IMG/VR virus record: IMGVR_UViG_3300030419_000466
Location: 1-43,139 of that record
From: a virus
Length of the DNA stretch: 43,139 nt
Reading direction: 5' to 3' (one strand)
How positions within the stretch are numbered: position 1 is the stretch's first letter; each line of letters starts with the position of its first letter. Positions 23,172-29,303 of this stretch are shown here, in pieces. Both the position numbers and the translations under genes were made by a program. The notes under the pieces were generated by a model. It was not told the origin of the DNA, did not search any database, and saw only the letters and a list, made by a program, of their open reading frames with translations.

Positions 23172-23501
23172 TTAATCTTTCTTAAATAATCCGTCCTCCA
23201 ATTTTCCTGTGCGGTCTTTTATTTCATCCCACACGTGTTCTAAACATTCTTCAAATGTCATATTATGTTGTGCTGCTAGTATAATCAATACTACCGCACA
23301 ATCACCTATACCATCCATAACTCCTTGTGAATCTTTATAGGCTATAGCTTTCACGGTTTCACCTACTTCTTCCATAAGTTTCATAGTTTGTGCTTGTATA
23401 TCATTATACTTATACGAATAACTAGTGAAGCCTTCGATTTTATTCAGTAATCCACGGTCTTCAGCCCATTCTTCTACTTGTTTAATTTTATCATCTCTCA
23501 T
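23172..23501 (-). CDS. mazG: MazG-like nucleotide pyrophosphohydrolase
   Basis: 109 aa, a normal size for phage MazG-like all-alpha NTP pyrophosphohydrolases. The metal-binding EExxE motif is LMEEVGETVKA (Glu44, Glu45, Glu48) with the partner DGIGD (Asp63, Asp67), then CLEHVWDEIKDRTGKLEDG. It hydrolyses (d)NTPs or (p)ppGpp-like nucleotides to monophosphates; phage copies are thought to clean the nucleotide pool or alter host starvation signalling. Last gene before the structured element. Confidence 0.8.
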   Translation of the reverse strand: MRDDKIKQVEEWAEDRGLLNKIEGFTSYSYKYNDIQAQTMKLMEEVGETVKAIAYKDSQGVMDGIGDCAVVLIILAAQHNMTFEECLEHVWDEIKDRTGKLEDGLFKKD

Positions 23502-23638
23502 ACTTTACCTCTAAATATGTATTTAAGTGCGTTAATTCGCCATTTACTCAGATGTCTCAGATGCTTCGGCACCCAATCCATCGGTTTTTGGGTAGAGTTC
23601 GTCTGCCCATTTTTCTGCTTCTTGTTTAAGTCCTTCAT
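23498..23638 (-). CDS. Possible overlapping gene, DUF3310-like C-terminus (46 aa)
   Basis: Alternative frame overlapping the end of the gene at 23544. ATG at 23638 has GAGGAG at suitable spacing and its TGA overlaps the MazG ATG (ATGA). The C-terminus KWRINALKYIFRGKV resembles the end of the DUF3310 motif (NALKYLLRaGkK). Either a real short overlapping gene coupling translation to MazG or a decayed remnant of a DUF3310 protein. Weak evidence. Confidence 0.3.
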   Translation of the reverse strand: MKDLNKKQKNGQTNSTQKPMDWVPKHLRHLSKWRINALKYIFRGKV

Positions 23639-23795
23639 AGACCATCTCCTCATTAAATTCTCTAGCAACTCTTTGTAATACGTGTTGAGCTTTCCAATTA
23701 GGTAAGTCTGGTCGCATTTCCATAATATCTGTAACACCTATACATAGTTGCAATTTTACTAAATATGAATTTACTTCTAATAATTCAGCTTTCAT
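23544..23795 (-). CDS. Unknown protein
   Basis: 83 aa from the ATG at 23795, which overlaps the upstream stop (TAATG); a longer ORF upstream is not favoured. Helical: SYLVKLQLCIGVTDIMEMRP, NWKAQHVLQRVAREFNEEMV, then an acidic tail ending EASETSE. No family recognised. Confidence 0.5.
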   Translation of the reverse strand: MKAELLEVNSYLVKLQLCIGVTDIMEMRPDLPNWKAQHVLQRVAREFNEEMVYEGLKQEAEKWADELYPKTDGLGAEASETSE

Positions 23796-24085
23796 TAATA
23801 ACCCTCTGTCATATGTGAATAACAATTTTTGCCATTTAAAGACAATGGTAAACCACAAAGACATTTTTCTTCCTCTTTGTAATTAGTATCAAACCATACA
23901 TCAAAAAAGTGACTAACGTCTGCTAATGTAATTTTAGTATAAGGCTCATAAATCCTGTGGTAGTCGTAAATAACACTCCAACAAAAATTATACGCCTCTA
24001 ACCTGTCTTCATCAGACATATCTAAATAGTAGCTTAACCTACTGATATGCCGTAATGTTTGCTCTTTAATCTGCTCTAAATTCAT
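23795..24085 (-). CDS. Unknown helical protein with a C-terminal Cys motif
   Basis: 96 aa. Helical, Tyr/Phe-rich (HISRLSYYLDMSDEDRLEAY, FCWSVIYDYHRIYEPYTKIT) and a C-terminal CLCG...C...H cluster (EEKCLCGLPLSLNGKNCYSH) that could bind zinc. Overlaps the upstream gene by four bases. Function unknown. Confidence 0.5.
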   Translation of the reverse strand: MNLEQIKEQTLRHISRLSYYLDMSDEDRLEAYNFCWSVIYDYHRIYEPYTKITLADVSHFFDVWFDTNYKEEEKCLCGLPLSLNGKNCYSHMTEGY

Positions 24086-24294
24086 TTTTGCATTGTGTAT
24101 TGTTCAGCAGTAACTGATACTTCATCATTTATCTCTGTAACTGGAATTATCGGACTTACTTTTTCTAGCTGTTCTAAACGAGTGTTCAAAGCTTTTATAA
24201 TAGACGTTGTCGTTTTGATTTGATGAACAATTTTAGCCTGATTATCTATAATTTCAGAAATTGTTTCTTCTATTGTTTTTAATACTTTTTCCAT
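24082..24294 (-). CDS. Small coiled-coil protein
   Basis: 70 aa. Residues 1-50 are one amphipathic helix with heptad-like Ile/Leu spacing (MEKVLKTIEETISEIIDNQA, then KTTTSIIKALNTRLEQLEKV). Probably oligomeric. First gene after the promoter at 24334; ribosome binding site AGAAAGGAGAAG. Function unknown. Confidence 0.55.
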   Translation of the reverse strand: MEKVLKTIEETISEIIDNQAKIVHQIKTTTSIIKALNTRLEQLEKVSPIIPVTEINDEVSVTAEQYTMQK

Positions 24295-24333
24295 AATCTT
24301 CTCCTTTCTATAATGGCGTTATAGCCTATAAAT

Positions 24334-24365
24334 AGTATATAAGCCATAAACACCAAAGTAAAGCA
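24334..24365 (-). promoter_or_regulatory. TGCTTTACTTT-class promoter
   Basis: Minus strand TGC then TTTACT (24362-24357), 17-bp spacer, TATACT (24339-24334), abutting the TAG stop of the gene at 24366. Drives the 24294-23172 unit. Confidence 0.75.
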
Positions 24366-24875
24366 CTAATAATACCCCCCGATTTCCATTCCAGGCTCGT
24401 CAAACCAAGCAGTTATCTGAACGCCCATATCTTCAGTATAGATTTCACGCAACCTATCTATTGCTTCTTCTGGTGGCGACCACGCTGTATCAAAATGGTA
24501 ATATAAAACAGTATCGTCATCCATATGAGATAACTCATCACTATAAGTATTCCACTTCGTCCCCCAATTTCGTATTTGCCAAGAATACCACCTATCATCT
24601 TGTTTACCAGTGCTGGCAAATTTCCAAAATGTGCCGAGTGCTTCTGGAAATTCCTCATCTTTCATAGGTAATTCACCAACTTTACCAAGTTCTGATTTTT
24701 CTCCTATGAAATTAGTTTCTTTACCTGTCAATGGTGTTTTTTGCCAATTAGGTTTTGGAACTATATTATTTAAATCGAAACAAGTTTCTTCAGAATGTAA
24801 AAATTCTTTTATTTCTAAAGCTTGTTTTACTGTTTCACACTGTATTTCTACACGATTTTGACAATGATTTGGCAT
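24366..24875 (-). CDS. Api92/YubB-like (DUF1281) ferredoxin-fold protein
   Basis: 169 aa. Starts MPNHCQNRVEIQCE and carries RWYSWQIRNWGTKWN and YHFDTAWSPPEEAIDRL, the hallmark segments of the Api92/YubB family of phage and plasmid proteins with a ferredoxin-like domain. Biochemical role is unknown; members occur in conjugative plasmids and phages and are proposed to be accessory or host-interaction proteins. Ends exactly at the next promoter. Confidence 0.7.
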   Translation of the reverse strand: MPNHCQNRVEIQCETVKQALEIKEFLHSEETCFDLNNIVPKPNWQKTPLTGKETNFIGEKSELGKVGELPMKDEEFPEALGTFWKFASTGKQDDRWYSWQIRNWGTKWNTYSDELSHMDDDTVLYYHFDTAWSPPEEAIDRLREIYTEDMGVQITAWFDEPGMEIGGYY

Positions 24876-24877
24876 AA

Positions 24878-25228
24878 TTAACTCCTAATTGGGAAAAATT
24901 CCATATAAGGCTCTTCTATATGACCTTCTGGTAAGAACTCAACTTTTTCAAATACTTCTGCAGAACTTAATGTAGTTCCCACACTTTCACCCTCATCGTT
25001 GTGTGCGAGTATTAGTCCCATACCTGCTAAAGTTTGTTGTCCATATTTAAAATATCGATTTGGGTTTTTAAGTAAACCTTCATCATCTACATACATATCG
25101 TTAGTATCATCTATCCTGACACAATCGAATGTTCTACAGTTCAAGAGATTATATAGTTCTTTATAATCCCCGTTGTAATCTACCTCTGACACGGATTGGT
25201 CAAAAGGGTCAATTAATATCGCTTTCAT
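24878..25228 (-). CDS. DUF3846-family protein
   Basis: 116 aa. MKAILIDPFDQSVSEVDYNG, DCVRIDDTNDMYVDDEGLL and FKYGQQTLAGMGLILAHNDE follow the DUF3846 pattern found in phages and mobile elements; the function of the family is unknown. Operon with the Api92-like gene. Confidence 0.7.
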   Translation of the reverse strand: MKAILIDPFDQSVSEVDYNGDYKELYNLLNCRTFDCVRIDDTNDMYVDDEGLLKNPNRYFKYGQQTLAGMGLILAHNDEGESVGTTLSSAEVFEKVEFLPEGHIEEPYMEFFPIRS

Positions 25229-25260
25229 AACTTTCTCCTTTCTTTATTAGTTATAGTTAT

Positions 25261-25292
25261 ACTTTACCTACGAGCAAAACGAAAGTAAAGCA
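25261..25292 (-). promoter_or_regulatory. TGCTTTACTTT-class promoter
   Basis: Minus strand TGC then TTTACT (25289-25284), 17-bp spacer containing TTTTGCTCGTAGG, TAAAGT (25266-25261). Drives the 25228 unit. Confidence 0.7.
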
Positions 25293-25295
25293 CGG

Positions 25296-25499
25296 TTATT
25301 CCATATCTTTTTCAGCAAACATAGTATCAATAGTATCAAGCATACAATTAATAAAATCGGCATTGTCCCATGTTATTTCTGGTTTTGCTAAAGCTCCATC
25401 AGCCATATCGTTTACCACGACATTGTTGAGTTTACGTGCTAGTGCTATGCTATTTGTCTCTAGAGTAGAGCCATCATCTTTAGTTATTGTAATTTTCAT
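25296..25499 (-). CDS. Unknown small protein
   Basis: 67 aa. N-terminal beta hairpin (MKITITKDDGSTLETNSIAL) and an acidic helical C-terminus (NCMLDTIDTMFAEKDME). GGGAG ribosome binding site. It follows the structured element at 25523-25656, which would form its 5' leader if transcribed through. Confidence 0.55.
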   Translation of the reverse strand: MKITITKDDGSTLETNSIALARKLNNVVVNDMADGALAKPEITWDNADFINCMLDTIDTMFAEKDME

Positions 25500-25522
25500 A
25501 TTTTACTCCCATAAATAAAGGT

Positions 25523-25656
25523 GTGGTTATAAGGTGTTGTTCATAGGATGCTTATATAAACCCATCCAACAGGAATATTCCTTTAAGTGCCATCCTGTAC
25601 TAATCGCTTAGTGGCACACCTTATAATCACGTGCTGGCTTTTGGCAAGGTGCCAGC
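25523..25656. ncRNA. Multibranched structured noncoding element, candidate RNA
   Basis: No gene fits 25500-25673. A 15-bp stem (25523-25537 with 25616-25630; one G-T on the plus strand, a C-A mismatch on the minus) closes a multiloop holding 25546-25550/25563-25567 (GGATG/CATCC), the palindrome AGGAATATTCCT (25571-25582) and an ACTAA/TTAGT hairpin (25599-25612; GCGA loop on the minus strand). A separate GCTGGC/GCCAGC stem-loop lies at 25633-25656 (start approximate by a base). Fold is clear; strand and function are not. Confidence 0.45.
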
Positions 25657-25673
25657 AAACCACAGATATGATA

Positions 25674-26057
25674 CTACGCTTTTGCGAAATATCCCTCATC
25701 AATAAGTCTTTTCGCATAGAATCTAAAGATTCTTAACGGGTCTTGACCTGTTGTAAGGTTACCTGTTTTCACCGCAAGTGCAACTAGGTCTTGAGCTGTG
25801 AAACTAGAAGAATCTAATTCACTCTTCTTTGCTTCGCTCGCAGTCAAGATTAAAGCTCTCATTTGCGGTGTAAAGCCTTTAGCTTCAGGCACAGTTCCAA
25901 TGAACTTGTATTGAGTTCTAGCTGCTCCTTTGCCTGTTGTTGATACAGGTTTTGGCACAGCTGTCACTTTAGCCTTGCTTAAAGGTTTTGCAACTGTTTT
26001 AGCAGATGCAATAGGTGTCTTCTTGGTAGAAGACGTAGAAGTTTCTGCTGTTCGCAT
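25674..26057 (-). CDS. Basic protein with possible winged-helix C-terminus
   Basis: 127 aa from the ATG at 26057, chosen for the AGAAAGGAGAAAGAT ribosome binding site. Residues 1-55 are a Lys/Ala/Thr/Pro tail (KKTPIASAKTVAKPLSKAKV), like histone-type or DNA-coating tails. The C-terminal domain (ALILTASEAKKSELDSSSFT, then PLRIFRFYAKRLIDEGYFAK) is related by eye to the protein at 15340-15648. Likely DNA-binding, by inference. Single-gene unit behind its own promoter. Confidence 0.6.
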   Translation of the reverse strand: MRTAETSTSSTKKTPIASAKTVAKPLSKAKVTAVPKPVSTTGKGAARTQYKFIGTVPEAKGFTPQMRALILTASEAKKSELDSSSFTAQDLVALAVKTGNLTTGQDPLRIFRFYAKRLIDEGYFAKA

Positions 26058-26120
26058 ATCTTTCTCCTTTCTTACTGTTAATATCACCTACTCACATATA
26101 ATGCGGTAGAACCAACTATA

Positions 26121-26152
26121 AGTATGCCTACGATTATACCGAAAGTAAAGCA
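26121..26152 (-). promoter_or_regulatory. TGCTTTACTTT-class promoter
   Basis: Minus strand TGC then TTTACT (26149-26144), 17-bp spacer, CATACT (26126-26121). Drives the gene at 26057. Confidence 0.7.
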
Positions 26153-26172
26153 GTATAATCATAGGCAGATAC

Positions 26173-26433
26173 TTAATCTTTTCTCCAGACTCTGACACCT
26201 GATATTTCGTTTTCTAAACGATAACGAATAACAAAATGCTGTTCTGGTTCTTGCTTTTTACCGTATGTTCGAGTAGCTTGTGACAGTCTATTCTTCATAC
26301 GTTGAGCATTATCCTGTTCACCTAACGGAAAAAAGATAGAGTCTCCAACATCCATTTTATCAAACGGATATTTCAACTCATTCCTCATATCGGTAGGTAA
26401 TGGAATGCCTTTATCGATTTTCACTTCATTCAT
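26173..26433 (-). CDS. Conserved small phage protein
   Basis: 86 aa from the ATG at 26433, with AAGGAGG upstream. YPFDKMDVGDSIFFPLGEQD, then RLSQATRTYGKKQEPEQHFV and GVRVWRKD at the end. The FPFDKMxVGDSFxVP...A...G+K...GxRVWR layout is common in phages and may be a small DNA-binding (replication-associated) module, but no function is established. Confidence 0.6.
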   Translation of the reverse strand: MNEVKIDKGIPLPTDMRNELKYPFDKMDVGDSIFFPLGEQDNAQRMKNRLSQATRTYGKKQEPEQHFVIRYRLENEISGVRVWRKD

Positions 26434-26434
26434 T

Positions 26435-26671
26435 TTAGTGAACCTCCTTAGGGTCATCAAATTTAACTAAATTATTTTCTTCCAAATAATTTTTCCAAAA
26501 CATCAAGATTAACGACGGGTCTTTAATAGTCGTTAGTTCTTGACAACCTTGTGCAATCATTGCGTCAGAAATTAATCGAGCCAGTTCATTTTGACCTGAC
26601 TCGAATAATCCTTCCCAAGCTTTTTCTAGAATTTCAGCGTCTAGAAAATACGTTTTAGGTGTTTCTGCCAT
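26435..26671 (-). CDS. Unknown small helical protein
   Basis: 78 aa, helical and acidic (LEKAWEGLFESGQNELARLI, then LILMFWKNYLEENNLVKFDD). The ATG overlaps the DUF932 stop (TAATG). No family recognised. Confidence 0.5.
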   Translation of the reverse strand: MAETPKTYFLDAEILEKAWEGLFESGQNELARLISDAMIAQGCQELTTIKDPSLILMFWKNYLEENNLVKFDDPKEVH

Positions 26672-27696
26672 TATGCAGCCCTTGATAGAGCCATATCTAA
26701 TGCTTTAGCTTTTCTATTAGCACCTGCACCAAACCATGCACTATGTAGAGCATTACCCTCTACTTGTGAAGTCCTAAGATGGTCTTCAACATAGGTCACA
26801 GCATTAAATGCACCCCACCAAGTATCTTTAGCTGATTTAAGGTTTGCACCTGGAGAGTTGTAATACCCTTCCATAGCTAATGAAGGAAACTTATTAAGTT
26901 TCTCTGCTAGTGGTTCTTGTATGCCGACAGCTTTACCCTCTGAACGTAATTTTTGTTCTAGTTTATATTGCATAAGCATATCTGGTTGATATATTTCTGC
27001 AACGTAATCTATTACGTCAGAATGTTTAGCTTTCGCTTTAGACAGAGTTGTAGCGTATTGCTGAAACTCTTGCATTTTAGTTTCAGATAATCCTAAAGCT
27101 TCTTCTGCAGTTTTAATAACATCGTCATTAAAGTCTCTAACATGAGGCATTCTAAATTGATTACCCCCTGCTTCTAGAGCCAATGTGAGAGTGTTATTAC
27201 ATACTACTCTTATAGGCGTTAGTTTTATCGTCATCGATTTCCCTGCAACGTGTGGTTGATTAATTAAGAGATAGCCTCCTATTTTATCACCACCAGCAAG
27301 TTCAAAGTCGCTTGAGATTTTAGCTAAACCCCAAATTTCTTTGCCGTTTCTTAAACTACCTGCAGTTTCCATGGTCATATTACCAGCTTCTGTAAAGCGT
27401 TTAAAAAACTCAAATACTCTCTCATTTTGGAAAGGAATATAATTCCTACCACAATGTGAAAGTATTGTATTGTCGCTGTCACGAACAATGTGAAAGGTAT
27501 CTTCAGCTTGAATTAACCCGACATCGTCGCTCCAACTTGGAGAGTCGATAGTGTAGCTTGGACGTTTACTAACAGTCCAGTCTAAATCTGCCGCCTCCAA
27601 CATTTGCAATGGCGTAAGATTAGACTCTACCTCGACACCTAATTTGTGCCAAGGGACATCGTTCGCCCACGCTATTGTTTCTATATTATGTGCCAT
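26671..27696 (-). CDS. DUF932 phage/plasmid-like protein
   Basis: 341 aa from the ATG at 27696 with an AGAAAGGAGAAT ribosome binding site. Diagnostic segments: WHKLGVEV near residue 17, DLDWTVSKRP, GLIQAEDTFHIVRDSDNTIL, FERF-like FFKRFTEAGNMTMETAGSLR, LTPIRVVCNNTLTLAL, and the C-terminal DTWWGAFNAVTYVEDHLR. Full length for the family (TIGR03299-like). Widespread in phages and plasmids; function unknown, sometimes linked to DNA replication or defence escape by context only. Confidence 0.85.
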   Translation of the reverse strand: MAHNIETIAWANDVPWHKLGVEVESNLTPLQMLEAADLDWTVSKRPSYTIDSPSWSDDVGLIQAEDTFHIVRDSDNTILSHCGRNYIPFQNERVFEFFKRFTEAGNMTMETAGSLRNGKEIWGLAKISSDFELAGGDKIGGYLLINQPHVAGKSMTIKLTPIRVVCNNTLTLALEAGGNQFRMPHVRDFNDDVIKTAEEALGLSETKMQEFQQYATTLSKAKAKHSDVIDYVAEIYQPDMLMQYKLEQKLRSEGKAVGIQEPLAEKLNKFPSLAMEGYYNSPGANLKSAKDTWWGAFNAVTYVEDHLRTSQVEGNALHSAWFGAGANRKAKALDMALSRAA

Positions 27697-27753
27697 ATAA
27701 TTCTCCTTTCTGAAATTTAATATGGTTGTAAGCCCCACGCTTACCTTTATAAT

Positions 27754-27783
27754 AGTATATAAGAAAATTATGAAAGTAAAGCA
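27754..27783 (-). promoter_or_regulatory. TGCTTTACTTTC promoter inside the upstream gene's last codons
   Basis: Minus strand TGC then TTTACT (27780-27775); TATACT at 27759-27754 gives a 15-bp spacer, TACTAT gives 17. The -35 encodes the C-terminal residues ALLS of the nuclease gene. Drives the DUF932 unit. Confidence 0.6.
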
Positions 27784-28157
27784 CTAGCTAGAGCATCCCA
27801 ATCGTAAGGAATAGTAAGCGTAACAAGAGCTTTATGATTATAACCTTCATTAATTAAATCTTTTATTCCTGTAAGGCTGTCTATATGGTAGAGCTTGATT
27901 TCATCGTTTTTTCTAGCCATGACGAATACCTGTCCGCCGTGCATTGCTCTTTTTGCCAACCAAGACACTTGCATTGGTCGTAAAGTAAGTTTATTACCTG
28001 AATGTATTTCTTTTAATTCTATCCAAAACTCTTTTCCCCAACCACAGCCGTTAACGTCAGGCACACCTGCACCTGTCATACCTGTTTCAATCCTCTGAAG
28101 ATGAACGCCTTTTAGATTTTCTCTTATTAAGAGCCAGAGATTCTTTTCTTTAGCCAT
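27768..28157 (-). CDS. VRR-NUC-like PD-(D/E)XK nuclease
   Basis: 129 aa. GVPDVNGCGWGKEFWIELKE supplies the Asp and the E-x-K of the PD-(D/E)XK core, followed by LRPMQVSWLAKR and GGQVFVMARKNDEI, the usual pattern of phage VRR_NUC or Holliday-junction-resolvase-type nucleases. Probable role in resolving branched replication or recombination intermediates. Overlaps the upstream gene by 31 bases. Confidence 0.7.
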   Translation of the reverse strand: MAKEKNLWLLIRENLKGVHLQRIETGMTGAGVPDVNGCGWGKEFWIELKEIHSGNKLTLRPMQVSWLAKRAMHGGQVFVMARKNDEIKLYHIDSLTGIKDLINEGYNHKALVTLTIPYDWDALASALLS

Positions 28158-28777
28158 TGTTCTACTTGAAATAACTCTGGTTTTTTAACATTTTCTTTAT
28201 AGTATTTTCTGTGTGCTTTTCTATATTTTTCAGGATTAGCTTTGTATCTAGCTTTTTGTCTTGCATTTATCTTTTCTTTATTTTTTATATGATATATCTT
28301 GTTTCTTATACTTCTATCTTTCTTTTGGTTTTCGGTTAGTTTAGCTTCACGTTTTTTAGCTTGTTCCATTTGATAACTTACGTCATGGTGTTTATTATAT
28401 TCTTCTTGAAAAATTGTTAAACCGTCAATAACTACCCTAGCTTCATATTCATTTCTATCTTGCACATACTGTTCATGGTTAGCTTCCGCTATGGCAAATA
28501 TATCTGGGTCGACACGATAATCATCTACAGCGTAATTATTCATTGTAACATGTGTCTCATCATGTTTTATAGAACTTGGAACTGTAGAGAGACCTCTTGG
28601 TCCACCTGCCCATCCGTCAAGGTCTTTGTAAACACCTTTATTGAGTTTAGCTGCTCGTGTTGACATTGCTTTAGTTCTGCAAGTTTCACTACAGTATTTC
28701 CTTTGTTGACCTATAAGTGGTTTGTCACACTTCGGTAAACTGCATCGTAGGTATGTAACTTTCTCTTTTTTACACAT
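28127..28777 (-). CDS. Zinc-finger protein with basic DNA-binding C-terminus
   Basis: 216 aa. N-terminal Cys cluster C-x4-C, then C-x3-C (RCSLPKCDKPLIGQQRKYCS, ETC) forms a zinc finger. The C-terminal third (KIYHIKNKEKINARQKARYK, then ANPEKYRKAHRKYYKEN) is the basic repeat often found next to HNH domains in phage endonucleases, but no HNH catalytic residues are present. It may be a DNA-binding protein or a degraded homing-nuclease relative. The -10 is six bases before the ATG. Confidence 0.55.
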   Translation of the reverse strand: MCKKEKVTYLRCSLPKCDKPLIGQQRKYCSETCRTKAMSTRAAKLNKGVYKDLDGWAGGPRGLSTVPSSIKHDETHVTMNNYAVDDYRVDPDIFAIAEANHEQYVQDRNEYEARVVIDGLTIFQEEYNKHHDVSYQMEQAKKREAKLTENQKKDRSIRNKIYHIKNKEKINARQKARYKANPEKYRKAHRKYYKENVKKPELFQVEQWLKKRISGS

Positions 28778-28783
28778 ATTAAT

Positions 28784-28815
28784 AGGTTAAGCGAGAAAAA
28801 CGCCAAAGTAAAGCA
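28784..28815 (-). promoter_or_regulatory. TGCTTTACTTT-class promoter, leaderless type
   Basis: Minus strand TGC then TTTACT (28812-28807), 17-bp spacer, TAACCT (28789-28784). The -10 ends six bases before the ATG at 28777. The rest of the 180-bp gap to 28959 contains no gene; A/T-runs near 28940-28955 could form a weak terminator. Confidence 0.55.
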
Positions 28816-28958
28816 GTAAAACGAGCAAAACAGCGTTTAACTAATTTTAAGCCGTTTTAAGCCCTGACTAGAGCGTCTAACCCGATAGCCTTAACTACCT
28901 TTGAAAAACGTCTCCTGCGTAATCTGGGAGAGCCGATTTTTTAAAAAAGCCTAGTTTT

Positions 28959-29303
28959 TTAGAATTTCCAGTCCCATCCGCTATGTGGAACTACTGATTG
29001 GTTATTTTTAGCAGTTTTAATACCTTGTTTAGATAACCAGTCATTATAAGCAGGTAAAATGTCATCAAAATCCGAGTAGAGTGAATTAAGTTCCGACCAT
29101 TTATTACGTGCAACTTGTGTTCCAAGATAATAATCACCATCACCTAATTTACATCGGGTTATTATTTGCCATACTCTTTGTTTAGTAATATCGTATTCTT
29201 TACCTAGTTCTTCTAACGTGGTGGTAGAGTTACTCCACTTTTCATACATGCTTTTATATTTAATGGAGTTTTCTTTTGCTTTTAATTGAGAGATACCTTT
29301 CAT
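28959..29303 (-). CDS. HTH protein, sigma-region-4-like
   Basis: 114 aa from the ATG at 29303, which overlaps the polymerase stop (ATGA). Lys-rich N-terminus, then TTLEELGKEYDITKQRVWQI and ITRCKLG: a helix-turn-helix of the sigma-70 region 4 type (LSxxRVxQI). The C-terminus SVVPHSGWDWKF is aromatic. Could bind -35 elements or act as an anti-host or late-gene transcription regulator; DNA binding is well supported, sigma activity is speculative. Confidence 0.6.
   Translation of the reverse strand: MKGISQLKAKENSIKYKSMYEKWSNSTTTLEELGKEYDITKQRVWQIITRCKLGDGDYYLGTQVARNKWSELNSLYSDFDDILPAYNDWLSKQGIKTAKNNQSVVPHSGWDWKF

Noticed and set aside
24357-24365. T4 MotA-box reading of TGCTTTA in the promoter family
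   Set aside because: The word matches the MotA box, but it sits at about -38 to -32 rather than centred at -30, and no MotA-like protein was recognised.
28127-28777. HNH homing endonuclease
   Set aside because: The basic NPEKYRKAHRKYYKEN region is typical of HNH proteins, but no His-Asn-His catalytic triad is present.
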